The translations under genes and the position numbers were made by a program. From Ketobacter sp964016105 (lineage in GTDB: Bacteria > Pseudomonadota > Gammaproteobacteria > Pseudomonadales > Ketobacteraceae): a stretch of 64,000 nucleotides of DNA. The notes below the pieces were generated by a model. It made no database searches. It saw only the letters and a program-made list of their open reading frames with translations, and was not told the origin of the DNA. The stretch lies in assembly GCA_964016105.1 (NCBI GenBank), contig CAXHEX010000005.1, forward strand, positions 124,001-188,000. The letters are read 5' to 3'. Below, in pieces: positions 54,086 through 63,161 of this stretch (the stretch's first letter is position 1; the number at the start of each line of letters is the position of its first letter).

Positions 54086-54182
54086 GGGATACTCCTGGAC
54101 GCCAATTTCAATCGTCTTAACTTAATTTGTTTTTATTCGCGGCTGCGCTTGTCGATTTTTATTGCATGAACACTACCCACTT

Positions 54183-54227
54183 TTTTACCTTCCCGCAAGA
54201 TTATTTTTTACCTGCGCGAAAGTAAAA
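54183..54227. promoter_or_regulatory. Putative 22-bp operators, copies 3 and 4
   Basis: Two sites: TTTTAC-CTTCCCGCAA-GATTAT (54183-54204) and TTTTAC-CTGCGCGAAA-GTAAAA (54206-54227). The second is the best palindrome of the set, with TTTTAC/GTAAAA arms and a CGCG centre. They lie between the third P450 (minus) and module B (plus, start 54308). Confidence 0.65.
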
Positions 54228-54307
54228 CGCATGAGAGGATGACAACTATTAGCCAATCCAGCGGCTGCCTTACCTATAACAACAAGCTGGAATAGGAGTA
54301 ACTAGCA

Positions 54308-55378
54308 ATGTCGAACACAAAAAGCGCAAACGCGCCTTTTTTTTGGGGAGCAATTAGCCTTGCCATCCTAGCCATGGCCCCCTTTCTCTTTGTCACCGGC
54401 GTCACCTCACCTCGAGTAGACAACCCCAATAATGAAGGGGTACCCCGACCTGTAGAGTTTTTAGGAGGTGATTGGGTGGACGTGGCCAACTGGGGAACAC
54501 TGGTGGCCATGGTAATAATGGTGTTTATGTGCGTTTATGAATGGCGCCGCAACCCAGGCAGCCCCTTGGTATTAATGGCTCTGGCCTCCACTGCCATTGT
54601 TTGGCAAGACCCCATAATGAACTGGGCGCCCTACGCTGTTTACAATCCGGAGCTGTGGCATTTCCCTGAGGACTGGTTTTACGTCAGCCTCTCTCCTTCG
54701 GTGGAGCCCTTTATTGTTATCGGCTACGCCATGTTTTATTTTGGCCCCTACTTCCCAGCGGTATGGGTATTGCGAAAACTACAATCAAGCCGTCCCATGG
54801 ACGCCTTTGTTTGGCGGCGACCCTTATTGAGCCTTGCGGGCTTAATACTGGTCATTGGATTTATCTTTGATGCCATACTTGAAATTACCCTGGTACGAAC
54901 CGGCTTGTACATCTACTCCCAGGTAATTCCGTGGGGTTCTCTGTTTGCCGGCACTACTTTTCAATTTCCACTGATTTGGGAATCCGTATTCGTTACCTTC
55001 GTCATGATTCCTGCGGGAGTGCTTTGTTACCGCGATGACACGGGCAAAACTGTTGCGGAAAAGATGACGCAAAGACTGCGCTTTCTGCAATCCAAACCCA
55101 CTCTGGCTACGTTTCTACTGATGTTTGGCATCTTAAATGTGGCGTACTTCATGTATGGAACTGCGTTCGGAATCATTAGAGCAACGGGGATAGCCACAGC
55201 GGTAGCCTGCCCCTACCCCTACCCTGAAATCAAAACCTACGACCCCCAAGGCTACTTTGAGCGAGAAGGTGACGCTGGCCCCTTCTACGGAGGCTACTGG
55301 AACACCTGGATGACCGCTCAACCTGAAGGCCGTCCTCAAGTTAATCCCTTGGTGGAGAGTCCCAGCTGCGCTGAATAG
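54308..55378 (+). CDS. AveC-like (spirocyclase family) membrane protein
   Basis: A 356-residue protein with about seven membrane spans. 'AIVWQDPIMNWAPYAVYNPELWHFPEDW' and 'PFIVIGYAMFYFGPYFPAVW' match the AveC-type family; 'FIFDAILEITLVRTGLYIYSQVIPWGSLFAGTTFQFPLIWESV' aligns with the second family member at 39851. AveC is needed for spiroketal formation in avermectin; elsewhere the role is unproven. AGGAG precedes the start. First gene of module B, directly before the NorD-like gene, so it is a leading candidate client of the NorQD-like chaperone. Confidence 0.8.
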   Translation: MSNTKSANAPFFWGAISLAILAMAPFLFVTGVTSPRVDNPNNEGVPRPVEFLGGDWVDVANWGTLVAMVIMVFMCVYEWRRNPGSPLVLMALASTAIVWQDPIMNWAPYAVYNPELWHFPEDWFYVSLSPSVEPFIVIGYAMFYFGPYFPAVWVLRKLQSSRPMDAFVWRRPLLSLAGLILVIGFIFDAILEITLVRTGLYIYSQVIPWGSLFAGTTFQFPLIWESVFVTFVMIPAGVLCYRDDTGKTVAEKMTQRLRFLQSKPTLATFLLMFGILNVAYFMYGTAFGIIRATGIATAVACPYPYPEIKTYDPQGYFEREGDAGPFYGGYWNTWMTAQPEGRPQVNPLVESPSCAE

Positions 55379-55392
55379 GGGGAGGTTTCAGT

Positions 55393-57060
55393 ATGGAAAA
55401 CTCAGTTGATCACTTGACGATGCTCGCCTCGGCCATAGCCGGGCGCAATCTTCAGGTGAGTGATTCGGGCGGTGACACACCGCCCTGGTGTGACGGCAAC
55501 AAAATCTACATCAACAAAGACCAAAGCAGTCAAATACAGCTACAACAACTGTGTGTACAAAGTGCGCTAATCGCCAGCGGCGGCCTAGATCCAGAGATTC
55601 TGCGCCGCCTGGCTAGACGACAAAAACAAGCTCAGCGATATCTTTGTCTTGAAGGTTGGCGCGCACTCAGCTTGGTATCGGATCTACTACCACCGATAAT
55701 GCAGTCTCTGTTAAGTCAGATGCCCGCAAACCTGACAGACTCAGCAGAACAGTCGTTGGCAATGGCGTTGGCAAAAAATGAGGTCCAACCCACCCCTGCT
55801 TTGTTTGGAGAAATGCAAACCAAGAAACTATTAGCAGCCACCAAACAAGCCGGTGGCGCCACCTCCAAAGGCCAACACATTCCTCGAAGCCAACAGCAAA
55901 AGCCATTGGAAGAACTCAGCGACGATGCCAACGAGGATGAAGAAGATAAAGAAGACTTTTCCACCAGCCCCGTCGGCGGCGGTGGGGGCCTGGGCAAACA
56001 GCTGCAAAAGCTGTTTCAAAGGGTACGAAAATTAAAAGGCGGCGATTCACCCGGCGCGGATACGGCAACCCATTGGTCGCGCTCAGGGTCAAGATCAACT
56101 GTTAGAGCCGTTTCATCCACAGCGTCAACCGACAGTGTGGATGATATTTTTACTAGTACCAGTGGCCTGCTCTACCCAGAATGGAATTACCACAGCAAGC
56201 GCTATCGTCGCGACTGGTGCACGGTAATTGAAGTAAAGCCCCCCACAGAAACCCAAGCCAATGTGGAATGGTTAACGGGGCACGGATTACGAAAACCATT
56301 ATCGCAATTAGGCCTGGAACTGGACCGCTTTCGACGCCAGTCCCAAGGCGACGACATTGATATTGATGCCGCCATTGAATCTCAAATTGAACTTATGGCG
56401 GGATCGCACCCCGATACCCGTTACTACATAGAAAGCCAGCGCCACCGTCGCGACCTTTCGGTGTTAATCCTCTTGGACATTTCCGGCTCGGTTTCACAAC
56501 AATCTCAAACCGGTGTTTCCGTTCACGAACAACAACGGGCCATGGCAGCAGAGCTGTGCACCGTATTGTATGAAATCGGTGATCGCGTATCCCTTTACGG
56601 TTTTCACTCCCAGGGGCGATCCACGGTCAATTTGGTTCCGGTCAAACGATTTGATGAGAACCTGGATGGCACTGTGATGAATCTGTTACACAGCCTCATT
56701 CCAGGAGCCTATTCAAGGCTCGGCGCGGCCATACGCCACGGATCTCATGTCATCACTGAACAAGGTGGCACCGCGCGACGACTGTTAGTGGTGTTGTCCG
56801 ATGGTTTGGCCTACGACCACGGCTACGAGCCTGCCTATGGTGCCGCAGATGCCAGGAAAGCCCTATCGGAAGCAAGGCAGGACGGCGTGGGTTGTCTGTG
56901 TTTAAGCCTGGGGGCAAACACCGACACAGACGTTTTAAGACGGGTATTTGGAAGCGCCGCATTCGCTACGATTCCAAAACCCGAACAAGTTGGCCGAATG
57001 ATTGGCCCATTATTCCGATCTGCTTTGAAGGCAGCAGAAGTGCAACGACGGGTTGCATAA
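55393..57060 (+). CDS. NorD-like VWA domain protein (module B)
   Basis: A 555-residue protein. The N-terminal half is helical with an acidic stretch ('DDANEDEEDKEDF') and a Gly-rich linker. 'LLYPEWNYHSKRYRRDWCTV' is a typical NorD landmark, and the C-terminal VWA domain has MIDAS 'LLDISGSVS' and 'VLSDGLAYDHGYEPAYGAAD'. It should work with the AAA+ partner that follows. It is paralogous to the VWA protein at 42911, but its MIDAS (DISGS) is closer to the canonical form. Target unknown. Confidence 0.9.
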   Translation: MENSVDHLTMLASAIAGRNLQVSDSGGDTPPWCDGNKIYINKDQSSQIQLQQLCVQSALIASGGLDPEILRRLARRQKQAQRYLCLEGWRALSLVSDLLPPIMQSLLSQMPANLTDSAEQSLAMALAKNEVQPTPALFGEMQTKKLLAATKQAGGATSKGQHIPRSQQQKPLEELSDDANEDEEDKEDFSTSPVGGGGGLGKQLQKLFQRVRKLKGGDSPGADTATHWSRSGSRSTVRAVSSTASTDSVDDIFTSTSGLLYPEWNYHSKRYRRDWCTVIEVKPPTETQANVEWLTGHGLRKPLSQLGLELDRFRRQSQGDDIDIDAAIESQIELMAGSHPDTRYYIESQRHRRDLSVLILLDISGSVSQQSQTGVSVHEQQRAMAAELCTVLYEIGDRVSLYGFHSQGRSTVNLVPVKRFDENLDGTVMNLLHSLIPGAYSRLGAAIRHGSHVITEQGGTARRLLVVLSDGLAYDHGYEPAYGAADARKALSEARQDGVGCLCLSLGANTDTDVLRRVFGSAAFATIPKPEQVGRMIGPLFRSALKAAEVQRRVA

Positions 57061-57085
57061 TAAAAATATAACGGAGAGTCACAAG

Positions 57086-57910
57086 ATGAATACCATGGCA
57101 ACCAACCCACCCAGCACCGACCACAAAGAGCCCTACTATGTGTCAGTGGCCGATGAAGAAGAAATCTTTCGTGCTGCGTTCAACCAAGGTTTAACCATTT
57201 TATTAAAAGGCCCTACAGGTTGCGGAAAAACCCGTTTTGTAGAAGCCATGGCCCATAGGCTTGGCAGACCACTCATTACCGTCTCTTGTCATGATGACTT
57301 AACCACTGCAGACCTTGTGGGACGTTACCTTTTAGTTAACGGTGAAACAAAATGGGTAGATGGCCCACTTACCAAAGCAGTGCGAGAAGGTGCCATTTGT
57401 TATCTGGATGAAGTGGTAGAGGCACGTAAAGATACCACCGTAGTGCTCCACCCATTGGCAGACTACCGACGTCAACTGCCCATAGAACGGCTCGGTATCA
57501 CTTTAGATGCGGCACCGGGTTTTGGTTTGGTCGTTTCTTACAATCCGGGTTATCAAAGTGTTTTGAAAGACCTAAAAGATTCCACCCGACAACGTATGGT
57601 TGCGATCGAATTTGACTTCCCCACTGCGGAACTGGAAGAAAAAATCGTAATAGAGGAAACCGGACTGGATTCCGCAAACGCAGCGAAATTGATTAAGTTA
57701 GCTCAAGCCATTCGAAGAGTTGAATCTGGAGGTTTAAGGGAAGTGGCATCAACAAGAGTGTTGATTGCAGCGGGTCGACTCATTGTAGAAGGCATGAGCC
57801 CTTTAACAGCAGCAAGGGCGGCCATTGCCGGTCCTCTGTCAGACGATGTTCAGGTTACCAATGGATTGAAAAAACTGATCGAGGTGTATCTGGGGAACGA
57901 AGAGAAGTAG
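57086..57910 (+). CDS. NorQ/CbbQ-type AAA+ ATPase (module B)
   Basis: About 274 residues from ATG 57086 (GGAGAG upstream). Walker A 'GPTGCGKTRF', 'VSCHDDLTTADLVGRYLL', 'WVDGPLTKAVREGAICYLDEVVEARKDTTVVLHPLADYRRQLPIE' and 'DSTRQRMVAIEF', which read like genuine NorQ. It powers remodelling of a metalloenzyme with the VWA partner. The FadL-type gene starts 5 bases after its stop, so transport and chaperone genes are co-transcribed. Confidence 0.93.
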   Translation: MNTMATNPPSTDHKEPYYVSVADEEEIFRAAFNQGLTILLKGPTGCGKTRFVEAMAHRLGRPLITVSCHDDLTTADLVGRYLLVNGETKWVDGPLTKAVREGAICYLDEVVEARKDTTVVLHPLADYRRQLPIERLGITLDAAPGFGLVVSYNPGYQSVLKDLKDSTRQRMVAIEFDFPTAELEEKIVIEETGLDSANAAKLIKLAQAIRRVESGGLREVASTRVLIAAGRLIVEGMSPLTAARAAIAGPLSDDVQVTNGLKKLIEVYLGNEEK

Positions 57911-57915
57911 ACGTT

Positions 57916-59652
57916 ATGGCAATTAAAACAAGAATAAAAACCCTGGCCCTGTCCGTATTGATTGCAAGTCTTGCACAACCGGCATCCGCCGCCTTTACCG
58001 ACAGCATCACCATAGGTAATCCGAAAGCGCTTGCTTTGGGTCATGCAATTACCGCTGACCCACCGGATATCGACTCCATCCACTTCAACCCTGCTGGACT
58101 GGCAAAGTACAAAGGCCGCAGAATGTACTTGAAAGCCATCTTGGGTTTTTTCTCTACCGAAATGGAGCTGGGTGGTCATGGTGAATATATGGAGAATCTC
58201 ATCGATAGATATGGCGAACTGCACCAAGAATTTATCGACGAAAACGGCAATCTGACCTACAACCGTAGCCCCTATGAAGAGTACTCCCGCAACGACCTGC
58301 TGTTTACAAAAAGTAAATCCGAAGGTGGCCCAACGGTAATGCTTCCAGGTGGAATGGTGGACTTACCCATTGGTGCAGGTGCCGCCGGTGGGGCATCCTA
58401 TTCTCCACCAGGCAGCCGATACACAATTGGCACTAACGTGTACGCGCCATTGATGAATGGGTATCACGTGGCGGAAGACGATCCCGGTCGGTTTGCACAG
58501 GAGCGCGCCACGTTCACACTTATCACCTTCTTCTCACCCACCATTGCCGTTCAACTTACAGACACCTTTTCTGCAGGTTTTTCTGTGAACTTTAACTATT
58601 CCGGCATGGGCTTAGAGCTGCCCATACGCGAACCCCATGAAGCCATTTTCTTTTTGGGCTCACCTTTCATCCAAGGTACATTCTGTAACCCTGACGGCAC
58701 CGCAAAGTCTGGCAGCGAAAGTGATCTGGGGGTAAGAGTGGATGTTTGCAGCACAGAGGTGCCTCCCTTTACCCAGTTTGGCAAGCTCACTTTTGAAGTG
58801 GATCAAAATATTGTTCTCGGTTACAACATGGGATTTTTATGGGAACCTCAACCTTGGTTATCCTTGGGTTTATCTTATAACTCATCAATCAAGGTGGACA
58901 TGGACGGCTATTTTAAATTCCCCATTCATGATCCCTTTAAAACGTTCCTGTACAACTTTCATGGTAGTGATATCTTAGCCACGGTGGGTAGCGTGCTGGA
59001 AAACCTGGACCTGAAGCTTCCCAGCGCAGAAGAAGTGATTACTGATGCGGAGGGACCACTGAATGTGTCCTATGAAATCCCCCAGCGCTGGAATGCGGGT
59101 CTAAGTCTACAGGTTACACCTAAACTAAAATGGAACTTTGATGTTCGTTGGACAGAATGGTCAACCTTTGCCACCATTGATCTGAAGTTTGGGCAAGACG
59201 TTTCCCTACTAAAATGGGGAACCATTGCTGATATGGTGGGCACCGGTGGATCAAACGGCATCTCACCCAACTCAGTGAACTATAAAATCGCCCTACGGGA
59301 TGTGACCTACTGGGGTACCGGCATTGAGTATCGTTGGAATGATCAACTGGTACTGCGAGCAGGTTACGAAGATCGCCCCTCCGCTGTACCTGAAGAATCT
59401 CCCAATGCATTTATTCCCATGAGTGATGGAAAACTGATGTCAGTGGGCTTTGGCTTGGATTTAAAAGGAGACCGCCACATCGATTTCGCCGTTGCACATA
59501 TGAAAACGGAAAAGTTCCACCCCGCCTGTACGGCGCAACTGGGTAACGGCTGTAACATAGCCAACGTGGTATACCCTTCTTATGCCGGTCAAGATATAAC
59601 CAGCAAATTGGAGTTTTTAATTTTTGAGCTAGGTTACCACCGTTCATTTTAA
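57916..59652 (+). CDS. FadL/OmpP1-type outer membrane transport protein (second)
   Basis: A 578-residue beta-barrel with a clear signal peptide ending 'QPASAAFTD' (cleavage after ASA). The family motif 'IHFNPAGL' and opening 'NPKALALGHAITADPP' match the paralogue at 4563 nearly residue for residue, and the C-terminus ends in an aromatic ('HRSF'). It imports a hydrophobic compound through the outer membrane. It is embedded in module B between the AAA+ ATPase and START genes, and a 16-bp stem terminator follows. Confidence 0.9.
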   Translation: MAIKTRIKTLALSVLIASLAQPASAAFTDSITIGNPKALALGHAITADPPDIDSIHFNPAGLAKYKGRRMYLKAILGFFSTEMELGGHGEYMENLIDRYGELHQEFIDENGNLTYNRSPYEEYSRNDLLFTKSKSEGGPTVMLPGGMVDLPIGAGAAGGASYSPPGSRYTIGTNVYAPLMNGYHVAEDDPGRFAQERATFTLITFFSPTIAVQLTDTFSAGFSVNFNYSGMGLELPIREPHEAIFFLGSPFIQGTFCNPDGTAKSGSESDLGVRVDVCSTEVPPFTQFGKLTFEVDQNIVLGYNMGFLWEPQPWLSLGLSYNSSIKVDMDGYFKFPIHDPFKTFLYNFHGSDILATVGSVLENLDLKLPSAEEVITDAEGPLNVSYEIPQRWNAGLSLQVTPKLKWNFDVRWTEWSTFATIDLKFGQDVSLLKWGTIADMVGTGGSNGISPNSVNYKIALRDVTYWGTGIEYRWNDQLVLRAGYEDRPSAVPEESPNAFIPMSDGKLMSVGFGLDLKGDRHIDFAVAHMKTEKFHPACTAQLGNGCNIANVVYPSYAGQDITSKLEFLIFELGYHRSF

Positions 59653-59678
59653 TGAACGCGGAATATTTCCTACAGACA

Positions 59679-59714
59679 AAATCAGGCTGATAGTGGATAC
59701 TATCAGCCTGATTT
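59679..59714 (+). terminator. Long hairpin between the FadL and START genes
   Basis: Perfect 16-bp stem (59679-59694 / 59699-59714) with loop GGAT, followed by a T-rich stretch. It lies only 20 bases before the START gene's ATG and could attenuate read-through rather than end transcription fully. Confidence 0.8.
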
Positions 59715-59734
59715 ATTTTACGGGGGTAATAATA

Positions 59735-60472
59735 ATGATCAGAACCTATATGAATACTATCAGCAGTGCTCTGCTTTCCGCAGCACTGGTTTTTGCATCA
59801 TCAATGGCTCTTGCCGAAAATCAATGGGAACAAAAGTACTCAAAAGAAGGTATTAATATCTACACCAGAACCGTAGAAGGAGCCACGCTCAAAGCGTTTA
59901 AAGCCCAAACGGTGGTGAATGCGCCTTTGCAAGCGGTAATCAATGTTTTAGGTGACACAGAAAACTACGGTGAGTGGTCTCATCTTTGCAATTCTTATGA
60001 ATTTATAAAAGAGCCCAATGCCGAAGGTGAGTTTGTTAGCTACTATACGATAAACGCACCATGGCCCCTAAAAGACCGCGATATTTATGTGCAAAATCAA
60101 ATCTCACAGGATCCCAATACCCTCACGGTGACATTGAAGGTAACAGGTGATGCCACCTACGCTCCAGAAGAACCCGGATACGCCCGTGTCCCAGAAGTGT
60201 CCGCACTTTGGACCATAACACCCATCGATGCTCAAACAACATCTATTGAAATGATTGGACATGCTTACCCAGGGGGCATTATCCCGGTGTGGGTTGCGAA
60301 TATGGTGGTGACAGATTTACCTAAGAGAACCTTCAAAAGCCTCCATCGCGTGACAGAAATTGCAAAAGAAAGAATGCAATCCCAATGGAACTCCACTGGT
60401 GAAGCACCGGTTGAATCGGTTTTTCCAAATATAAAATTTGCCAACCCACTAATTGGATTATTAGCGGAATAG
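59735..60472 (+). CDS. Secreted START domain lipid-binding protein
   Basis: About 245 residues from ATG 59735 (GGGGG upstream; a longer frame from 59693 runs through the hairpin and is unlikely). Signal peptide 'ALLSAALVFASSMALA' precedes a START-type helix-grip fold: 'WEQKYSKEGINIYTRTVEGATLKAFKAQTVVNAPLQAVINVLGD', 'YTINAPWPLKDRDIYVQNQIS' and a long C-terminal helix. Such proteins bind lipids or sterols in a deep pocket. A periplasmic carrier between the FadL porin and the inner membrane is inferred. Confidence 0.88.
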   Translation: MIRTYMNTISSALLSAALVFASSMALAENQWEQKYSKEGINIYTRTVEGATLKAFKAQTVVNAPLQAVINVLGDTENYGEWSHLCNSYEFIKEPNAEGEFVSYYTINAPWPLKDRDIYVQNQISQDPNTLTVTLKVTGDATYAPEEPGYARVPEVSALWTITPIDAQTTSIEMIGHAYPGGIIPVWVANMVVTDLPKRTFKSLHRVTEIAKERMQSQWNSTGEAPVESVFPNIKFANPLIGLLAE

Positions 60473-60485
60473 AACGCTACTGCCA

Positions 60486-60524
60486 AACAAAAAGGACGCA
60501 GCGTTATGCTGCGTCCTTTTTGTT
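60486..60524. terminator. Bidirectional terminator
   Basis: 17-bp stem (60486-60502 / 60508-60524) with loop GTTAT and A/T runs at both ends. It lies between the START gene (plus) and a hydrolase lipoprotein (minus). Confidence 0.93.
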
Positions 60525-61995
60525 ATTGTAACCCTAAATCCGCACTGGCAGCCCACGATTTTATTAACTCCCCATCGGGATATAATAAGAACCCTTTTGC
60601 AACAGCATCATCTACTGAGTCACTAAATAAGTTAAAGAACGCGTCATGACTCGAATACAGGCTATTCAAGGTTTCCACACTAAACAGCTCGGTGGTTCCA
60701 TAGGTTCTGCATAGAATTTGCCCGTCCTGCCCTTCACCGGACAATACCGCAATGGGTACGTCCACGTATGGGGTTCGAATTCCGCCAATGGCATTACCCA
60801 GCTCGTCTCTCACTAAGGTTTGATTAACTTCGTCATATTCAAAACGATCCGCAGCAGATGGAGCCGTGCCAGTTTCCACCCAATTATTCAACGCGGCCAG
60901 TGCGGCTTTGACAACAAAATGCTGGGGACCAGAATTGACAGGCTTATCACACTTTAGCACCACCGGTATGGCGTAGCGGCTTTCCACCACGGCAGCCACC
61001 TTAGGATCATCGCCTTTATCCGTTAACCCCAGATTACCCACGTAACGATCCGCATGGGCGGTACCGGCCACCTCCCAGATTCGAATCATATCCGAATCCG
61101 GTTGTCTGTCTTCGTAACCACCCAACACCGCAGTGTCGCTCTCGGTCTGTAAATTCAAAACCGGAACCGTCAAATCATCACGTATAGTTACAGGAATACG
61201 CGCACTAAAATCGATTTCTTCACGACTCAATTCTTCTGGAAATAGAGGAGCCGAACCATGTACACGACTATGGATAAAGTAGCCGTCAAATAAATTCTCC
61301 CGAGGTTCTATGGCATTGACGTAAGTAAGCAGGTGATCCGCCGACTGGGACTGCCCTGATGCAATGATTCTCTCTAACACCAAATCGCCCAACGGGTTAA
61401 AATTCTTTGGTTCCACAATAGCCCGCGCCACCTGGCTAAAGATATCAAAAGAAAACTGATCACCTGGGTGAATCAAGCTGCCATAGCGAGAAGGATTCAA
61501 TTTTTTAAGGCCAAGGGAAACGGGGAGCACGGTCACTCCCTCCCCATCAATGCCACCTTTCTGGGCCGATACACCCACCCATGCGTAGCCACTTCGCATT
61601 AACTCAGTGTGGGTATTGATCCATTGGGAAGACGCTTCCGTTCCTCCACTCACATTTAGCCATTCCACCACGGCTGTACCGTTAAACTTGGCAGCATCAA
61701 TGGGACGGTAAACCACAATCCGAGTTCTAAATTGAGCTTCATCTACAGGCTCAACATCCCACTTCCCATCCGTGGTACGAGGCAATGTGTGCTCGTAGCT
61801 TTGGGCCGTGCCTTGGATAAAGTACTCCGCCTTCTCATAGCCAAATGGCTTGAGCTTAATCACCGTAGACCCCAGCAACCAGGGCACCCCTGGCACCAGC
61901 CCTTCCTCAGGCACTTCCTGCTTACAACCGGAGAACACCACGGCAGCCGTTACTATTAGGCATACTCGTATAAAACTATTGTTTGTAATACTCAT
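60523..61995 (-). CDS. Alpha/beta hydrolase domain lipoprotein (PF20091 type)
   Basis: A 490-residue lipoprotein (lipobox 'AAVVFSGC') of the alpha/beta hydrolase domain family recognised by 'VVEWLNVSGGTEASSQWINTHTELMRSGYAWVGVSAQKGG' and 'GQSQSADHLLTYVNAI' with the Ser nucleophile. Members are exported and mostly uncharacterised; an esterase role on a bulky substrate is a reasonable guess. It is the second gene of a minus-strand pair of hydrolase lipoproteins. Confidence 0.85.
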   Translation of the reverse strand: MSITNNSFIRVCLIVTAAVVFSGCKQEVPEEGLVPGVPWLLGSTVIKLKPFGYEKAEYFIQGTAQSYEHTLPRTTDGKWDVEPVDEAQFRTRIVVYRPIDAAKFNGTAVVEWLNVSGGTEASSQWINTHTELMRSGYAWVGVSAQKGGIDGEGVTVLPVSLGLKKLNPSRYGSLIHPGDQFSFDIFSQVARAIVEPKNFNPLGDLVLERIIASGQSQSADHLLTYVNAIEPRENLFDGYFIHSRVHGSAPLFPEELSREEIDFSARIPVTIRDDLTVPVLNLQTESDTAVLGGYEDRQPDSDMIRIWEVAGTAHADRYVGNLGLTDKGDDPKVAAVVESRYAIPVVLKCDKPVNSGPQHFVVKAALAALNNWVETGTAPSAADRFEYDEVNQTLVRDELGNAIGGIRTPYVDVPIAVLSGEGQDGQILCRTYGTTELFSVETLNSLYSSHDAFFNLFSDSVDDAVAKGFLLYPDGELIKSWAASADLGLQ

Positions 61996-62060
61996 AATTT
62001 AATTATTCCTATGTACCACTGGCGCTTTTGATTACGCTCATTGTTCTTATAACCGCCAGA

Positions 62061-62939
62061 TCACTGGATCAGAGTATCCAATTGCCTTGATGTGATTTCC
62101 CACTCGTCCGGAGTACAGAGCGAACAGATGGTTTCTGACATCAATTCGTTATAGGAATCTTCATTGCCATACAAAATCAAATCCATCCAATGGTACGAAA
62201 CATCGGCAGCCTGCTCTAACAGACTCACGTCGGTTGAGACATTAAGATGTCCCACTTTCACATGATTAACGATCATGGCTGGAATCTGTTCATCTAAAAG
62301 TGCGTAATCTTTTTTCGCCGGTCCTCCTGCCACATCCGAGGGCCCTCCCGTAACATAGCCCACAGGCACTGTCACCGCTTCCATGATTTTTTTGCTGGAA
62401 GAACCCAGGGCACTGGAACCCGATAAAACAAAAACACCGGCGACTCTAGAATCTTCTGCGGCCACGCCAAGGGCGGTAACACCACCACAGGAATTGCCTG
62501 CGGCAATCACTTTTGTTGGGTCTAACATATCGGCATAGGGAGCGCTCTGGAGGGCCCAATCAATCAACGCCCTGTGATCGGCCACATTGGTTATGCCCAG
62601 CGGGCCACCTTGCAGGAGCGGTGCCTCAGACAGAGCCAGTACTACGTAGCCCTCAGCAGCCCAGCGCTTGAACAGAGGCTGCCATGTGAATTCGCTTCTA
62701 AAACAACCACCATTACCCCAAACTATGGTAGGTAGCAGCTCTCCCCTGTCTTCAATTACTTGATTCAAATCCAAAGGTCGGTAGACGGTAAACCACGGCT
62801 CCTGGCCTGGTATCTCCTTCACCACCTCATAACCATCACCGGTATAGTCATAATCACAACCGGATAACAGTATTAAACTCAGCAAAGTGAAAATCACAGA
62901 AAACGTTGGACGCAGAGGTTCAAAGACTGAAGGTTTCAT
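62061..62939 (-). CDS. Alpha/beta hydrolase lipoprotein
   Basis: A 292-residue lipoprotein (lipobox 'LILLSGC') with a serine hydrolase core: 'GNSCGGVTALGVAA' (GxSxG nucleophile), an oxyanion-like 'WGNGGCFRSEFTW' and 'KVGHLNVSTDVS' near the C-terminus for the His. It resembles chlorophyllase/dienelactone-hydrolase-like exported proteins. It lies 65 bases upstream of the larger hydrolase and is probably co-transcribed. Substrate unknown. Confidence 0.82.
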   Translation of the reverse strand: MKPSVFEPLRPTFSVIFTLLSLILLSGCDYDYTGDGYEVVKEIPGQEPWFTVYRPLDLNQVIEDRGELLPTIVWGNGGCFRSEFTWQPLFKRWAAEGYVVLALSEAPLLQGGPLGITNVADHRALIDWALQSAPYADMLDPTKVIAAGNSCGGVTALGVAAEDSRVAGVFVLSGSSALGSSSKKIMEAVTVPVGYVTGGPSDVAGGPAKKDYALLDEQIPAMIVNHVKVGHLNVSTDVSLLEQAADVSYHWMDLILYGNEDSYNELMSETICSLCTPDEWEITSRQLDTLIQ

Positions 62940-63053
62940 TTTAATTCCCTAAACAATGGGTAGATTATTGTTATGTCGTTGCCATTCAACTGGAAAACAC
63001 TACGCACTTAGAGGGAAGAACTCAATCAATATCCATTTCGATTGAAGACGCTC

Positions 63054-63100
63054 TATATTGAAAACCGAACCTTGCGGAACAAGATTCGGTTTTCAATATA
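63054..63100. terminator. Long inverted repeat after ydbL
   Basis: 16-bp arms 63054-63069 / 63085-63100 with a 15-base centre that itself pairs (CTTG 71-74 with CAAG 80-83 of that line). It lies 62 bases beyond the YdbL stop on the minus strand, so it probably ends the YdbH-YnbE-YdbL transcript, although there is no strong T-run. Confidence 0.55.
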
Positions 63101-63161
63101 AAATTTATGAGTTAATAAAAGACAATAAAAAGAGGGGTAATAGGGGGTAGATTTTAAATTT

